Below, one piece after another: positions 1-12,600 of a stretch of 64,000 nt of DNA. Below the pieces are notes generated by a model that was not told where the DNA came from, did no database searches, and saw only the letters and a program-made list of their open reading frames with translations. Where the stretch lies: NCBI GenBank assembly GCA_947044365.1, contig OX345649.1, positions 5,644,687 to 5,708,686 on the forward strand, read 5' to 3'. Position numbers and translations under genes: made by a program. Positions within the stretch are counted from its first letter, which is position 1. Each line of letters opens with the position of its first letter. This stretch comes from Petrosia ficiformis. Taxonomy: Eukaryota > Porifera > Demospongiae > Haplosclerida > Petrosiidae.

Positions 1-1
1 A

Positions 2-193
2 TCATATTCGCAACTCATTTTCCCAAATCAATTCACAGTTGCTTCAGATTATCAACAACCTATTGCCATACAACAAACTTTACCAGCTCCGCTAATTGTT
101 AGAGAAAGACAAAAACGGTTAGCAAGTTGTAAAAAGAGTGTTAAGCGTGGAACAATAGTGATATTGGATGAGAATAAAACGTTGGTAGTATAA
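2..193 (+). CDS. C-terminal exon of an unrecognised protein (5' partial)
   Basis: The frame is open from base 2 to a TAA at 191-193 and gives 63 residues. The C-terminus is basic (RERQKRLASCKKSVKRG) and ends in LDENKTLVV. The upstream part lies outside the window, so it is unclear whether the exon begins at the window edge or earlier. I do not recognise the family. The glutamine- and proline-containing stretch before the basic end suggests a disordered tail. It could be a chance open frame, but the continuous frame, the sensible composition and an AATAAA-type sequence near 290 favour a real 3' end. Confidence 0.4.
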   Translation, partial: SYSQLIFPNQFTVASDYQQPIAIQQTLPAPLIVRERQKRLASCKKSVKRGTIVILDENKTLVV

Positions 194-559
194 ACATATA
201 TATATACGTGTCCACATTAATTGTTTGTTACCCAAACTTTAGATTTTTCAAGCACAGTATAATCTTCACATTAACTTTCATTTATCACAGAATAAAAATG
301 TTGAGACTGTTGTTAATAGTAATTGACATGGTACACAACTCATCACTTAACATATATAATTGAATCTCTCTTTCTATTACTTGTTGTGACTAAATCATCT
401 TCTGATCAGTTTTACCACACACTTCATTTAATTGATTTTAGATCCATAACAGACTCAACTGCATTCAAATATTTATTATATTTAAAAATATTGTCATTAA
501 ATATTTATTATGTTTGATGATAATAAGAAATTCATTGTCCATCCCCTCCTGTTATCCTA
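194..559. other. Intergenic, convergent 3' ends
   Basis: AT-rich spacer between the stop of the plus-strand gene at 193 and the stop of the minus-strand TRMT2A gene at 560. It holds AATAAA-like signals (for example near 290) and no credible coding exon. Confidence 0.5.
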
Positions 560-3500
560 TCAGGACGACTTTTCAGCTGTTTCAACTGAATGGCTTTCCC
601 GTGTCTCTGATGTTTCAGTTATCTTATCATCATCACTTTCTTGTGTCTCAGTTATTCTATAAGGATCGGTCTCTTGTGTCTCTTTTGTTTTGTTTGCACT
701 CTCATCCCCTCCTATCAACTCATCGACTTGTTCTATTCCAATCATTTTCACAACATTTTCTCTTACTGTTTCAATAGCACGTGGAGGAATTCTTTCAAAT
801 ACTATTACAACTTCACAATGTTTTGTATGTGGGAACATATCTACTGGAATAGCTTTGACAGGATAAAATGGAGGACCTTTCAATCTGTTTGATTTTGCTC
901 GACACAAACTAGCAGTATAAGATAAGTAATAAATGAACATCACGAGACACTAGATAAGTAAACATTACTTACTCTAAAATATTATTCATTGCCCCATCCA
1001 GATTACAAGAAATATATATTAACTTTTGAATATTCCTGCATTTCCTAATTACTTGAATTACTTTGGGATCTTGAAATACAAATAGATAGATTTATAGATA
1101 AATAAATAGATAGACGGATTACTGTATAAGATTACTTACGTAGACCTCCTCTTGGAGGGTCAAGAATACCAATGACATTTTGTTCTTTTGTAGTCATCTC
1201 TTGCATCAAAGAAGGCAGGACATCTTCTGCCTTACCACAAATAAATTCAACATTGGTGACATCTAGTCAATTAAAACAGGCAATCATCTGCAACTTTTCA
1301 GAAGGTGTATATTTATTTATTTTTGTTCAATTCATGCAGCTAGTTATGTCTTCCTTGTTACCATGGCAACTGTTGCTATGTATAGTGAATAAATAAAGTT
1401 ACTTAAAGTCTAAGTGGTTTCCCATTAAAAATAATGGACTCATGGACTAAGCAATGTTGCATCATTAATCAAATTTTCATTTATAATAACAATAGGGCAA
1501 TTAACTTCCTCAACGACTAGGGACAAACTCACTATTTATAATAGCATTTTGTTTAGCATCTTCAACAGCTTGTTGACTCATTTCAACTCCAACAATCTTT
1601 GAGATGGATGAGTTCTATATAATTAGTTCTATAATGATATGGTGACTTTCATCCAGAGAGACAACTTACCTTAGCTAATGTAATTCCTATGGTACCCGTA
1701 CCACAACATATGTCTATATAATGAGACACAACATAACTTAAATGAATGACATGAGAATCACATCTAACACTACATAGCTACTAACCCACATCTATGCTAT
1801 TTCACTACACCTAACATTCTAATCAAAGTTAGTCCCAAGTCACCTGACATTTGACATGACAATAAGGTGCTAGTTACTGATGTGACTACTTGTAGTGTTG
1901 TACATATGCAACCTGGTCACACTTGCGGAACAATAGAGTGTTGTTTATAAACATTTTGAAGATCATTTGACATGTCAATGACGTAATGTACACTTTTACA
2001 AGCAACTGAGTTTTGTACTACACGTTTCCTGTCATGGTTTTCTGACAATGATAACTTCAAAAACACAACTCGAGGAACAATATTGAAGAACTCAAGAACA
2101 CAGTATTGAAGAACTCAAGAAGACAATATTGAAGAACTCAAGAAGACAAAATTGAAGAACTCAAGAAGACAATATTGAAGAACTCGAGAAGACAATATTG
2201 AAGAGCTCAAGAAGACAGTATTGAAGAACTGGAGAAGATGATATTGAAGAACCCAGAAACAATATTGAAGTACTCAAGAAGATATATTGAAGAACTCGAG
2301 AAAACAATATTAAAGAACTCAAGAAGACAGTATTGAAGAACTCAAGAAGACAGTATTGAAGAACTTGAGAAGACAATATTGAAGAATTTGAGAAGACATG
2401 AAGAACCCGAGAAACGATATTGAAGAACTTAAAAAGATAATATTGAAGAACTCAAGAAGTCAATATTGAAGAACTCAAAAAATATGTTAATATTGAAGAA
2501 CTCAAGAAGACAATATTGATGAACTCGAAAAGACAATATTGAAGAACTCGAGAAGACAATATTGAAGAACTCAAGAAGACAATATTGAAGAACTCAAGAA
2601 AACAATATTGAAGAACTGAAAAAGACAATATTGAAGAACTCAAGAAGACAATATTGAAGAACAAGACAGTATTGAAGAACTCGAGAAGACGATATTGAAG
2701 AACTCAAGAAGACAGTATTGAAGAACTCGAGAAGACAGTATTGAAGAACTCAAGACAATATGTTAATATTGAAGAACTCAAGAAAACAATATTGAAGAAC
2801 TCGAGAAGACATTGAAGAACCCGAGAAAACAATATTGAAGAAATTAAGAAGATAATATTGAAGAAATCAAGAAAACAATATTGAAAAACTCAAGACAATA
2901 TCTACCATCATAAATTATAAAGTTCAATATACGATTACTCACGCAATACGTATATACTTAAATATACATTAGATGGATACATGATACATGTACATACATG
3001 TACATAGATACATACATAGTTACATACCATATATTATTGGTTGTTCATGAGAAGTAATCAGCTCATTGATTAGTGAATACAAGACCTCAGATGCTTTACT
3101 GTTCACTTGAAAAAACGCATCAGGAGAAACACGAAACCGAACACCCAACAGCTGTTCATATATATACTGCAATATTTATAATAATTAATATACAATTACA
3201 TAAAGAGGTGGGTTCATTTGCACCTGCTCTCCCATTAAAAGCTCATATTTTGTCTTTTCTTTAATAGCTGTTCTACACAAAACAATTACATTATCTATTT
3301 ATCTATGTATGTGTTTATATCCTAACCTATTTGATAATGTCTGCCAATACAATGAGTTAGGAACACAATGACTTCCTGGTCCTTCATTTGTGAACAGTTC
3401 AACAAGTGCTTCTTTCTCCTTTAACAGTTCCTCCTGTTTCGAATGAAGACAATAGAAATATGTTATTACGAATCAAAAGCAACAATACAATATTTACACT

Positions 3501-4234
3501 ACAAAGATAAATAGACAGACAAATACAGATAGATAGACTATCAAAGCAGTCGTAATAAAAATTATCTATGATTACATTAAATTTTATGAAACAGATATTA
3601 TTAACTCTACCAGCTTTCTATTCCAAACAATTTCATATATAATTTGAGTATGTACTTATTCCTGTCCAAGAAGTATTATGCATTTCAGGATTTGTACAAG
3701 ATCGATCATTCGAAAGTAAGCAGTAAAAAAAGGACAAAGAAGAAGAACGTACCTCAGTCAGATTTTGAGGATGAACTTGTATTGTTGCCATAGTTTCTCC
3801 TGTACTGAAACTACGAACTACCAATTGTTTCCAATTACTACAGGAAAACAAGTGATTCATTGTAATAGATATGTTCTCAACACTCACCCTTCTGAATTTC
3901 TAACATCAAATAATTGTGCAGATGATTGCCTGATATGATTTTGAAATACCTTTCGATTATAGTAATAATTATTCATAATATCTTGTACCATTGATTACCT
4001 CAACCAGCTGTTTCATTCTTTTTGGAACTTGAATACAGGAGGCTGGTGATACAACTGTTAGATCACCATCTCTGTATGATCCAAGTCTGAATCCTACAAC
4101 TGAATCAAAAATATATATATAAAGGACTAAAATTAAGACTCAATCCTGTTCCTAACCTGTTTCTCCTTCAGTCCCATGGCCAATTGTGAACTCACATTTG
4201 TTACGATATTCTTCTTGAATTGGCTACAAATACA

Positions 4235-4276
<42 letters not shown>

Positions 4277-5661
4277 CATGTATATGTATATATAATAATA
4301 ATACATGTAATATGCAGATGTACATGTGTCTATGCATGTATCACATACAGATGGTCGTATGGGATCAATTGGGCACAAAAGTCCACCTGAAGATGTAATG
4401 TACTGATTAAACCACATTCCCTAAAGTAAAGATGCTATAATAGTCTCAATGAAATCATAATTGTGAATACTCACAGGAAGAGTTTTCTTAAGCCATTGAG
4501 CAGCTCTTTGTAGAAAATTTTCAACTCGGGTCACTTTTATTTTTAACTGTTCTTCATATGGTACATTATATAGTGGCGTCACTGCTTCTGCAAGTCTGGT
4601 GTGTGTGTGTGTGTGTTTGCATTTGTGTGCGAGTGAAAGAGCTATTAATAATTATTAAAGTTAAATACCGTTCAGTGATATCCACAGGATTATCTGTACA
4701 AACTCTTTTAGATTCTATTCCATCGGGACTACCAGCTGCATGAGGTTAATAAACTGATGCAAGATGATAATTAATGTTACCTTTTCTCTTTCTCTTAACA
4801 AGTGGATCAATAGCAGGTTTGGCAGACTAAAAAGAAATAAATAATTATTGTAAGTGTTAGTTATTATTCTTACTGTAGCTGTCAGCTCTTTCTTCTTCCA
4901 TGTGTGACCATTAATAGTTTGCAAAGCAGACTACGATAATATCATAACTGTAAAACTCAACTTACAAGAAACTGGAAATACCTGTTTGTCTTCCTCGTTT
5001 CTGAATGTCACAAAACACCATGACTGATGAGCAGGTGCAATTTTGATCTTTACTGGTTTTAGTTTCAGTCCCAGTAGTCTCTTTTTCAATTGCTAATGAA
5101 AATATGATATCACAATTAAGTTGAGAATGAAATTTTTTTAAATAATTATTAATATAAAGAGAGAATAACTAATACATGTAGTATATATACCTTAAATCCA
5201 ACGGGAGGCAAGTTTCCAATTTCTATTTTATAAATTTCTGAAGTAAATCCTCTTTGAAAGTATGAGTACTTTTCATCAACACCTGTTTCCACTCCTTCTT
5301 CCTCCGTTTGATTTGAGGTCTCAATTGGATCTTGAGACTCCGATTCTTCTTCCTTCTCCATACAATCCATTTTATTTGGAATCATCTCATCATTTTTGTT
5401 TTGATCCTTATTAATCGTTTCTTGAATTGAGGAAGACTCCATCTCTTCTTGTTTCGTCATTTCATTTGGTATAATTTCCTTGTTCATAATTTCATTAATA
5501 ATGGGATCTTGAAGAGAGGAACATTCGATCACTTGTTTTTCCTCCGTAAACTCCGAAATCATTTCCTCGTTGACAATTGGTTGTTGAGGTGAGGAAGAGT
5601 TTGTCTTGGCTACAGGAGAAGATTGCAGACTTGTGCTTGAAAGATCTTTATTAGTTGCCAT
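560..5661 (-). CDS. TRMT2A: tRNA (uracil-5-)-methyltransferase, TRMT2A-like
   Basis: Family role: SAM-dependent methylation of uridine 54 in the T-loop of tRNA (RumA/TrmA class). The minus-strand exons read in order: an acidic disordered N-terminus; the start of an RRM-like domain (EIYKIEIGNLPPVGFK); a linker with VTPLYNVPYEEQLKIK; substrate-domain EYRNKCEFTIGHG; RVSPDAFFQVNS; the SAM site DICCGTGTIGITLAK near 1670-1720; IVGVEMSQQAVEDAKQNA; ILDPPRGGL near 1140-1175; ISCN near 1010; and LFPHT-HCE then VIVFER near 790-850. About ten exons are visible. I favour the ATG at 5661 (MATNKDL), although the frame is open to an ATG at 5757 whose extra residues look non-conserved. The C-terminal tail (last ~60 residues) is rich in E, T, S and D with repeated TETQE-type units. 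It sits head-to-head with the gene at 5806. Identity is firm; exact exon ends are not. Confidence 0.9.
2085..2895. repeat. 23-bp minisatellite in a TRMT2A intron
   Basis: About 35 imperfect copies of a 23-bp unit (aatattgaagaactcaagaa plus gac on the plus strand) with one-base variants and occasional deletions. It lies between the exon ending near 3026 and the SAM-site exon near 1720. The host gene is on the minus strand, so its pre-mRNA carries the pyrimidine-rich complement with CUUCUUGAGUUCUUC cores. Open frames across it are by-products of the repeat. Confidence 0.92.
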
Positions 5662-5805
5662 TCTGAAGTGAGTCTTGTTGATTTGATATGTGATCTTGAA
5701 TAATGATATATGACACTTAGTGTATTGCTTGTACAGGTTCAACAATCTCAATGCCATACCACGTGTATAGCCTTAGTGCGCATGCGCGAAAGCACGTGGA
5801 ACAAG
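5662..5805. promoter_or_regulatory. Bidirectional promoter, TRMT2A / unknown gene
   Basis: 144 bp separate the preferred TRMT2A start (minus) from the plus-strand ATG at 5806. The interval contains a locally GC-richer stretch (gcgcatgcgcgaaagcacgtg, two overlapping palindromic cores at 5778-5797) that resembles an NRF1-type site (GCGCATGCGC) followed by a CACGTG E-box. The promoter role is inferred from the divergent arrangement. Confidence 0.6.
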
Positions 5806-8800
5806 ATGGCGAGAAAAGTTGATGATTTCATTCATAAACTGGGATCCCAGTTAGTCGAAGGTAGGTTGATAAAACATATACCATGCAGTCAGATCTATGA
5901 ACAATGTGTTATAAATCAGATCAAAAAATATATAAAACTAAATAATGCGATGTATTATTTTAGGGAAGTTAAAAACATTATATATAATATATATATTATT
6001 ATATATATATATATATATATAATTATGTATAATTATTATTATTATAATTATATAATATATCATTTTTTTGAAAGAAATGCATAAATCCTATAGTCTAGTT
6101 TCTCTCCCTATAAAAGAAAGTCTTATTAGATGTTACTAATTAATTAACAATTGTAGTGGGAGGGGTCAATGCTCATGCCTGTATTATACATAGGTTTAGA
6201 ACCATCTGAACTTCATAATGAAGAGCTGTTAAAAAATGCACTTGAGGAAAGCATCAAACACTTACCATCTGGTTATATAAAAACTAAACTTGAAAAAGAT
6301 TTTGATAAATATTATGAAATACTGAAAAGGTACGTAATATTTTATGTTGTTAAAATTATTTATAATTGCTTGTTTAATATTTTATAGGTATCTTGAAAAA
6401 TCTCTTCCACTTAGTGAGAAAATTGTATCTGAACAATTGAGTAGTAAATGGACATTTAATATACTAGATGACAATGGAGTTAGAACTGTACTACAAGATA
6501 TTCATCGAGTAGAAAATTATAAAGAAAAGACTGAAATGTGTATGTGTGTATTAGTATACTATATATATATATATATCAAAATACTGACGTGTATGTGTGT
6601 ATTAGTGTACTATAATATTATACATATATATCAAAATACTGACATGTGTATGTGTGTATTAGTATACTATATATACATCAAAAGACTGGTATATGTACGT
6701 GTGTAATAGTATATTATATATATCAAAAGGCTGATGTATGTATGTGTGTATTAGTACATTATATATATCAAACTTGACATGAACTTACAACTTGTATGGT
6801 GAGGATCTCTGTATAATATGTACTATGTAATGAGGATCTCTGTACAATTCTAACTATTATTTTTACTATATTATATTAATACAGTTCTGTGTATAATGAG
6901 AATGTATTTTATTTACTAGATATTAAACTAATACTGTGTTGTAAGTGCAGTGGAATTGATTTCAGTGAAGTATTGACTCAATGGAGTAAAGAATTAGTCA
7001 GTGATATATGTTGCTTTCAAAGAAATATAAATTATTGGAATATTTCATATTTAACTCATTACAGGAATTATGTGAAGTTCAAGATAATTTGGAAGCAGTT
7101 GAGTTATGTTCAAGAATAACATGTTCATGTTCTCCTGATATGCTTCTAACTGGTTTAAAATTCTCTCTACAAATATTCACTTCTCTACTTCAAAAAGAAA
7201 AAGAAAAGGACCTTGTCCTCATTCAAAAATCTATTTTTCAGATCTTATCAACACATCACTTTCAATTTCATTCTAAAAGAGTTGATGAAAGTGTCAGTCG
7301 TTGTTATGGTGATGTTATGTCAGCACTAGCATCACTGTACATTGAAGTATGTATTATGTTAAGGTGAGATTTAGCAGTTATTAATGTATATACAGTAATA
7401 TGGGATTTTATCTATATTCCAAACAAGACATATAGAGAAAAAAGTATCCCTATGATTGTTTGGTGTCCAGCTTCAGTAATCTCGGCTGACTTTATCAAGC
7501 CTGAAACACAACAGCCTATTATAGTTATTATTTTGATTATCTACTCTCCTTACATTTTAAAGGATCTTGTAAAACTTTAGGAATATATTTCAGGTGGAAT
7601 AGATTGCTATTAGTTCAAGTTTTCTTCGTGCTGGTGCAGCCGAGCTAGAACACGCGTTCTATTACTTGCCACGCCCATTAATTGACCGAGCCCCTGGGGA
7701 TGACACATCTTCCTTAACTACATATACAACGCATAATCGAACAAGTGGACACAAGAATATATATATATATATATATATACTCATGGGAAACCAATCATAG
7801 AGATGGCCCTACGGCCCATAAAAACTGACTGGAATGACTATCTATCTACTGATGCCTAATCCTAGTGTTAGTTTGTTAGTACCTCCTTTGAAATTCCAAT
7901 ATTCATAGATTTTCAGAATTTTGCAGATAGACAAAATAAATACTACACTCTTCCCACTCATTACTCAATAGAAGTAATAATATTGACTATCAATTTACAA
8001 TCATCCGTACAACACCAGTAGTAACATAGCTTTGTTGCTATGGTGATGTCAGTGATTATTTGCAGCATTATACATACATTGAACTATTAATGTGAGATTT
8101 GGGTGTTATAGTTAACATAATTATATATTTCCTGTAGGGAACCCACCTATGATCATATAGAGAGGATAATGCTAGTCTTATTTGGTATATATATAATACA
8201 TGTACATATGTACACATTTACATAAATATTGTTGATAATACACTTGGCAAGGAGTGCATAATCATATGTATGTACTTGTACATAATATCATAAATCATAC
8301 TAATGTACATGTACATGTACTTGTACATAATACAGATGCATGTACATGTACTATATATGGTACATGTACTTGTACATAATATCATAAATCATACTAATGT
8401 ACATGTACATGTACTTGTACATAATATCATAAATCATACTAATGTACATGTACATGTACTTGTACATAATACAGATGCATGTACATGTACATGTACTATA
8501 TATGGTACATGTACTTGTACATAATATCATAATGGTATTAATACATGTACATGTATATGTATGGTGCTGTGTCTGTTACATTATCAATTCATTAATATGA
8601 CAGGTAATTCTACTACCCTTCTTTTGGACACATTACTTCAAGTTACCCTACCTCAAGAGTTCATCCCTCATGATAGTGTCCCTCATGAATTTGCTTTGTT
8701 TCTTCCTGTTGTGACGTATGTTAATTGAAAATGCTCTGTCATGTTATAATCACCATATATAGTGTATGTAACCATGACAGCTAGTTTGGAATGGACACTA

Positions 8801-9577
8801 ATGATAATATTATATTACTTATAAAGGTGATATGTATATATCAATTGAGCATCATTTGTGATTGTTTATGTAATTTACATAAGATATCTCTATGATTCTT
8901 GGCTACTACTGATGTGTTTATGAGGTGTTGTGATGAAGTATTTAGGACCACAGGGTAGTCAGTTAGTTAATGTATTAATAGTCATGACGAGGTGTTTAGG
9001 ATCACAGGGTAGTCAGTTAATGTATTACTAGTCATGACGAGGTGTTTAGGATCACAGGGTAGTCAGTTAGTTAATGTATTATTAGTCATGATGAGGTGTT
9101 TAGGATCACAGGGTAGTCAGTTAGTTAATGTATTACTAGTCATGATGAGGTGTTTAGGATCACAGGGTAGTCAGTTAGTTAATGTATTACTAATCATGAT
9201 GAGGTGTTTAGGTAGTCAATGATTATCCTGTTAATGATTCTAATAGTACATAAACTCATTATAGATTTATTCTTTCTATGATTTGGATGTTAGTGATGTT
9301 ACACACACGCAAGTTACATTATCTAATGAAATATTTTCAATGAATAGCCAATATATATTTAATTTATGCAGTTGAAACTCCATTATTTATTCTGTCATCT
9401 TTTTTATATTTTGCCTAGTCATATTCTGGAGCATATTTTCAACAATCACTCTACAGAAATATCACACCCTTCTCCATATCTCAAGTTAGTTATTCCATAT
9501 ATGGGCATACCTACCATAGTTATATAAGTCCTTATATGGTCATATACCACCCACAGATATTGAATTTGTTATTTTGG

Positions 9578-9609
<32 letters not shown>

Positions 9610-12600
9610 TTGTTTATTAAGAGCTTATTTTTATGATAATTTTGATTATAAATAACTTCCTGCTTCCTCCATACGTACACGGACATCAGTATATTTCCTA
9701 TCCTAAACCATAATTATATTATATTGTGATATAAATAATCAATGTAATATATTATATATTATACATGACTCGGCTAGAGTATCACAATAATTATAATTAT
9801 GATAACATTTCATGATGAATTAGTTCAACCATCAGTACGATTTATTGGTGTTCTACCATCTTCTTACACCATTGTCCTTCCATTTGTATCACCATTGTCC
9901 TTCCATTTGTATCACCATTGTCTTACCATTATCCTCTATCATCATTGTCATTAGATCTCTTTGTTGCCTGAATTACGTTCATCTTCTATCAGACAAGGAA
10001 ACTCAATATCAAACTCTCAAGGTACATCAATATTATAACAGAGAAACCGTTTAGCAACTAACTGCACTGCTGTGAAAATCATGAAAATATTTGGAACAGA
10101 TTATGAAAAATGTTCTCTTTTCCTTAATAAGATGCAGCACAGGAAATATTAACACTTATTTGTGTAACCCACTTATGATAGTGACCTCATAATATATATA
10201 CCACCACATAGACTTAGAATGTAGTCCTTTTGTATACTTATGATTATTAAATATAACATAATTTCATTTATTTCACAGATTCAATTTCATAAGATAGTTA
10301 ATATGCCTGTTGATTTGAGTGATTGGATGTGGTTTAGGAATCCTGCGTGAGTTTATGAATAATAATCCTATAGATGATGTTGTGTGTACTATATTCATCT
10401 GACTGATATGTAACAGCTATAATATTCATAATGAACTCATGGTTTCATGTGTTCATCCAACATAACTTGAACATAATTACAATCTACTGTTGTTGCTATA
10501 CTTCTAAAGTCTATCCAAGCTGACTGAGCTAGTCCTGGAAGTTGAGGGAGGATTGTGTATGTATTAAGTATACATTATGGTCAGAGTTATGGAATGTATA
10601 GCAGTTTTATATCGTGACTGACAGCAGTTCTTCAATTACTCAAAATCTCAATAGATGAGTATCAGTGAGGGGAAGTCAATGATATGATGATTGGACCTGA
10701 TATACGGAAGTTATCAAATATTTCCTGAGGACCAACTCAGCTTGGACAGACTTTGATGTATTAATATTATAGGCGTGGTTTACCTGTATGTAGGTAGCAA
10801 CTATCACTACTTTTAATGTAGCTGTTAGCTATAGTATATATGTAATTCAATTACTACGTAATGTAATATATTACTATTACTACAATTATTACCTCCTAAG
10901 TCAATGTAATATATTACTATTACTAGGGATGTGCGATACAACTAAATAATAGTATTGCGTATCGCTGCCAAAAATATCACGATACGATACGATATCACGA
11001 TATTTGAAATAATACTGAAACACTTATAAAATGTAAATAAATGTCCTTATTTGGATGTATTTGTCAAGGAATGGTAAAAGAAATCAATGAAAGTTATGCA
11101 CACTAGCTTGTTGTAATTACTTTTACGTATCAAATTAGACAAATTAGAAAAACCATGTTTACTAAACTGTCCATTCCAGTGTATCGATACACCCAAAAGC
11201 TAATATTGTATCACGATATTCAACGAAAATATCAATATTTCGATATATCGATACGTATCGCACATCACTAACTATTACTATTACTATTACTGCTTTGCTG
11301 TTATGGATTACTATAGCATTTTTGAAATTCTTTCATGTTTACTAAATGACCATTGAATTTAATGTTCATGAGTTTCTTAAAACCAGAATCAGTAAGTCTG
11401 CACTTTTCTGGCTGAAACATTTCCCTCCAATACTAAAATGTCTCTCTACTGGCCCTACTATAAATGAACATATTACTTAAGATCAATTACTATTACCTCA
11501 ACATTGAGATTGTATATTACTATTACTAATACTATTACTTAACTGTCTATTACTATTACTATTACCTCATGAGATTGTATATTACTATTACTAATACTAT
11601 TACTGGACTGTCTATTACTATTACTATTACCTCAGTTTTTTTTAAATTACCTAACAGTATTACCCTGTGTCTGATGTAAATACAATTCCAGTTTTAGTTA
11701 ACTAAAAGTCTACTGTAACTAAAATAAAGAAATTGACCAATGATGGGCAAATTTTAGCAAAGATTAGTTATGACGTTATTCCTATCAGCTAGACTAATAA
11801 CTATATATATATATACTATATATACATTGTAAAACAAACTTAATGATTGGAATAATTCCCGGTTTCATCATCTCTACATCACAACACATCATCAATTGTT
11901 TTGTTTATTGTTATAATATTAGCTATTAAGTATAATTATTTAGAAATGAAAAATCATCATATTTATTAATTATGATAATATCAATTGGAACTTTGTGGGA
12001 CTATGTCAACCAAAAGATATGGTGACAGTGAGTGGGTTATTAGACAACACACAACATTGTAAACAGAGTAATTGCTCTAAACTGTCATGTGTTAATGCCG
12101 TCATCTTTATGTCCAACTATAGTAAATGTGTGCTGTTTCATGTGATAATGCTGGCCATTTTTATTTTAGGTATGGTTATTGTATGCCTGGATTCTCAAAC
12201 TAGTTTTTAAAATAATTTTAGGCTTACTAAAAGAGTTTTAGTTAACTAGCTAAAGTTACAATGCCTTTTGAAATGGGTTTTAGTTACATGCAGTACTAAT
12301 AAATGATAATAAAGTCCATAGTACAAAATGTTTTGGGTTTTCTTCCAATAAAAAGACCACACCCAGCCAGACTGAATGAATTAATGGAATGTAAGTTGGT
12401 AATTTTGACTTGTAAACATATTTTCAAGTTTCGATGAATAGCTAAAAATATGACAACACTTTTATAATGTATACTCACTCATTTCATTGAGGCTGGTGTT
12501 AGTTTACAAACATCATACCACAGGCTATGTTCATGGTCATTGAATTACACTTTGTACTCATGCCAACCACCGTGCATACTGAGGATACACATCAATAGAA

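Noticed and set aside
2085..2895. Considered as a CRISPR array
   Set aside because: Units are head-to-tail near-identical with no unique spacers, in a eukaryotic intron.
5149..5757. TRMT2A start at 5757
   Set aside because: The extra 32 residues are hydrophobic and basic with no conservation I recognise. They could be a mitochondrial presequence isoform, but the ATG at 5661 is the simpler start.
9034..9222. Frame encoding repeated MTRCLGSQGSQLVNVLLV
   Set aside because: Product of the 54-bp intronic tandem repeat; no splice-compatible link to flanking exons of the host gene.
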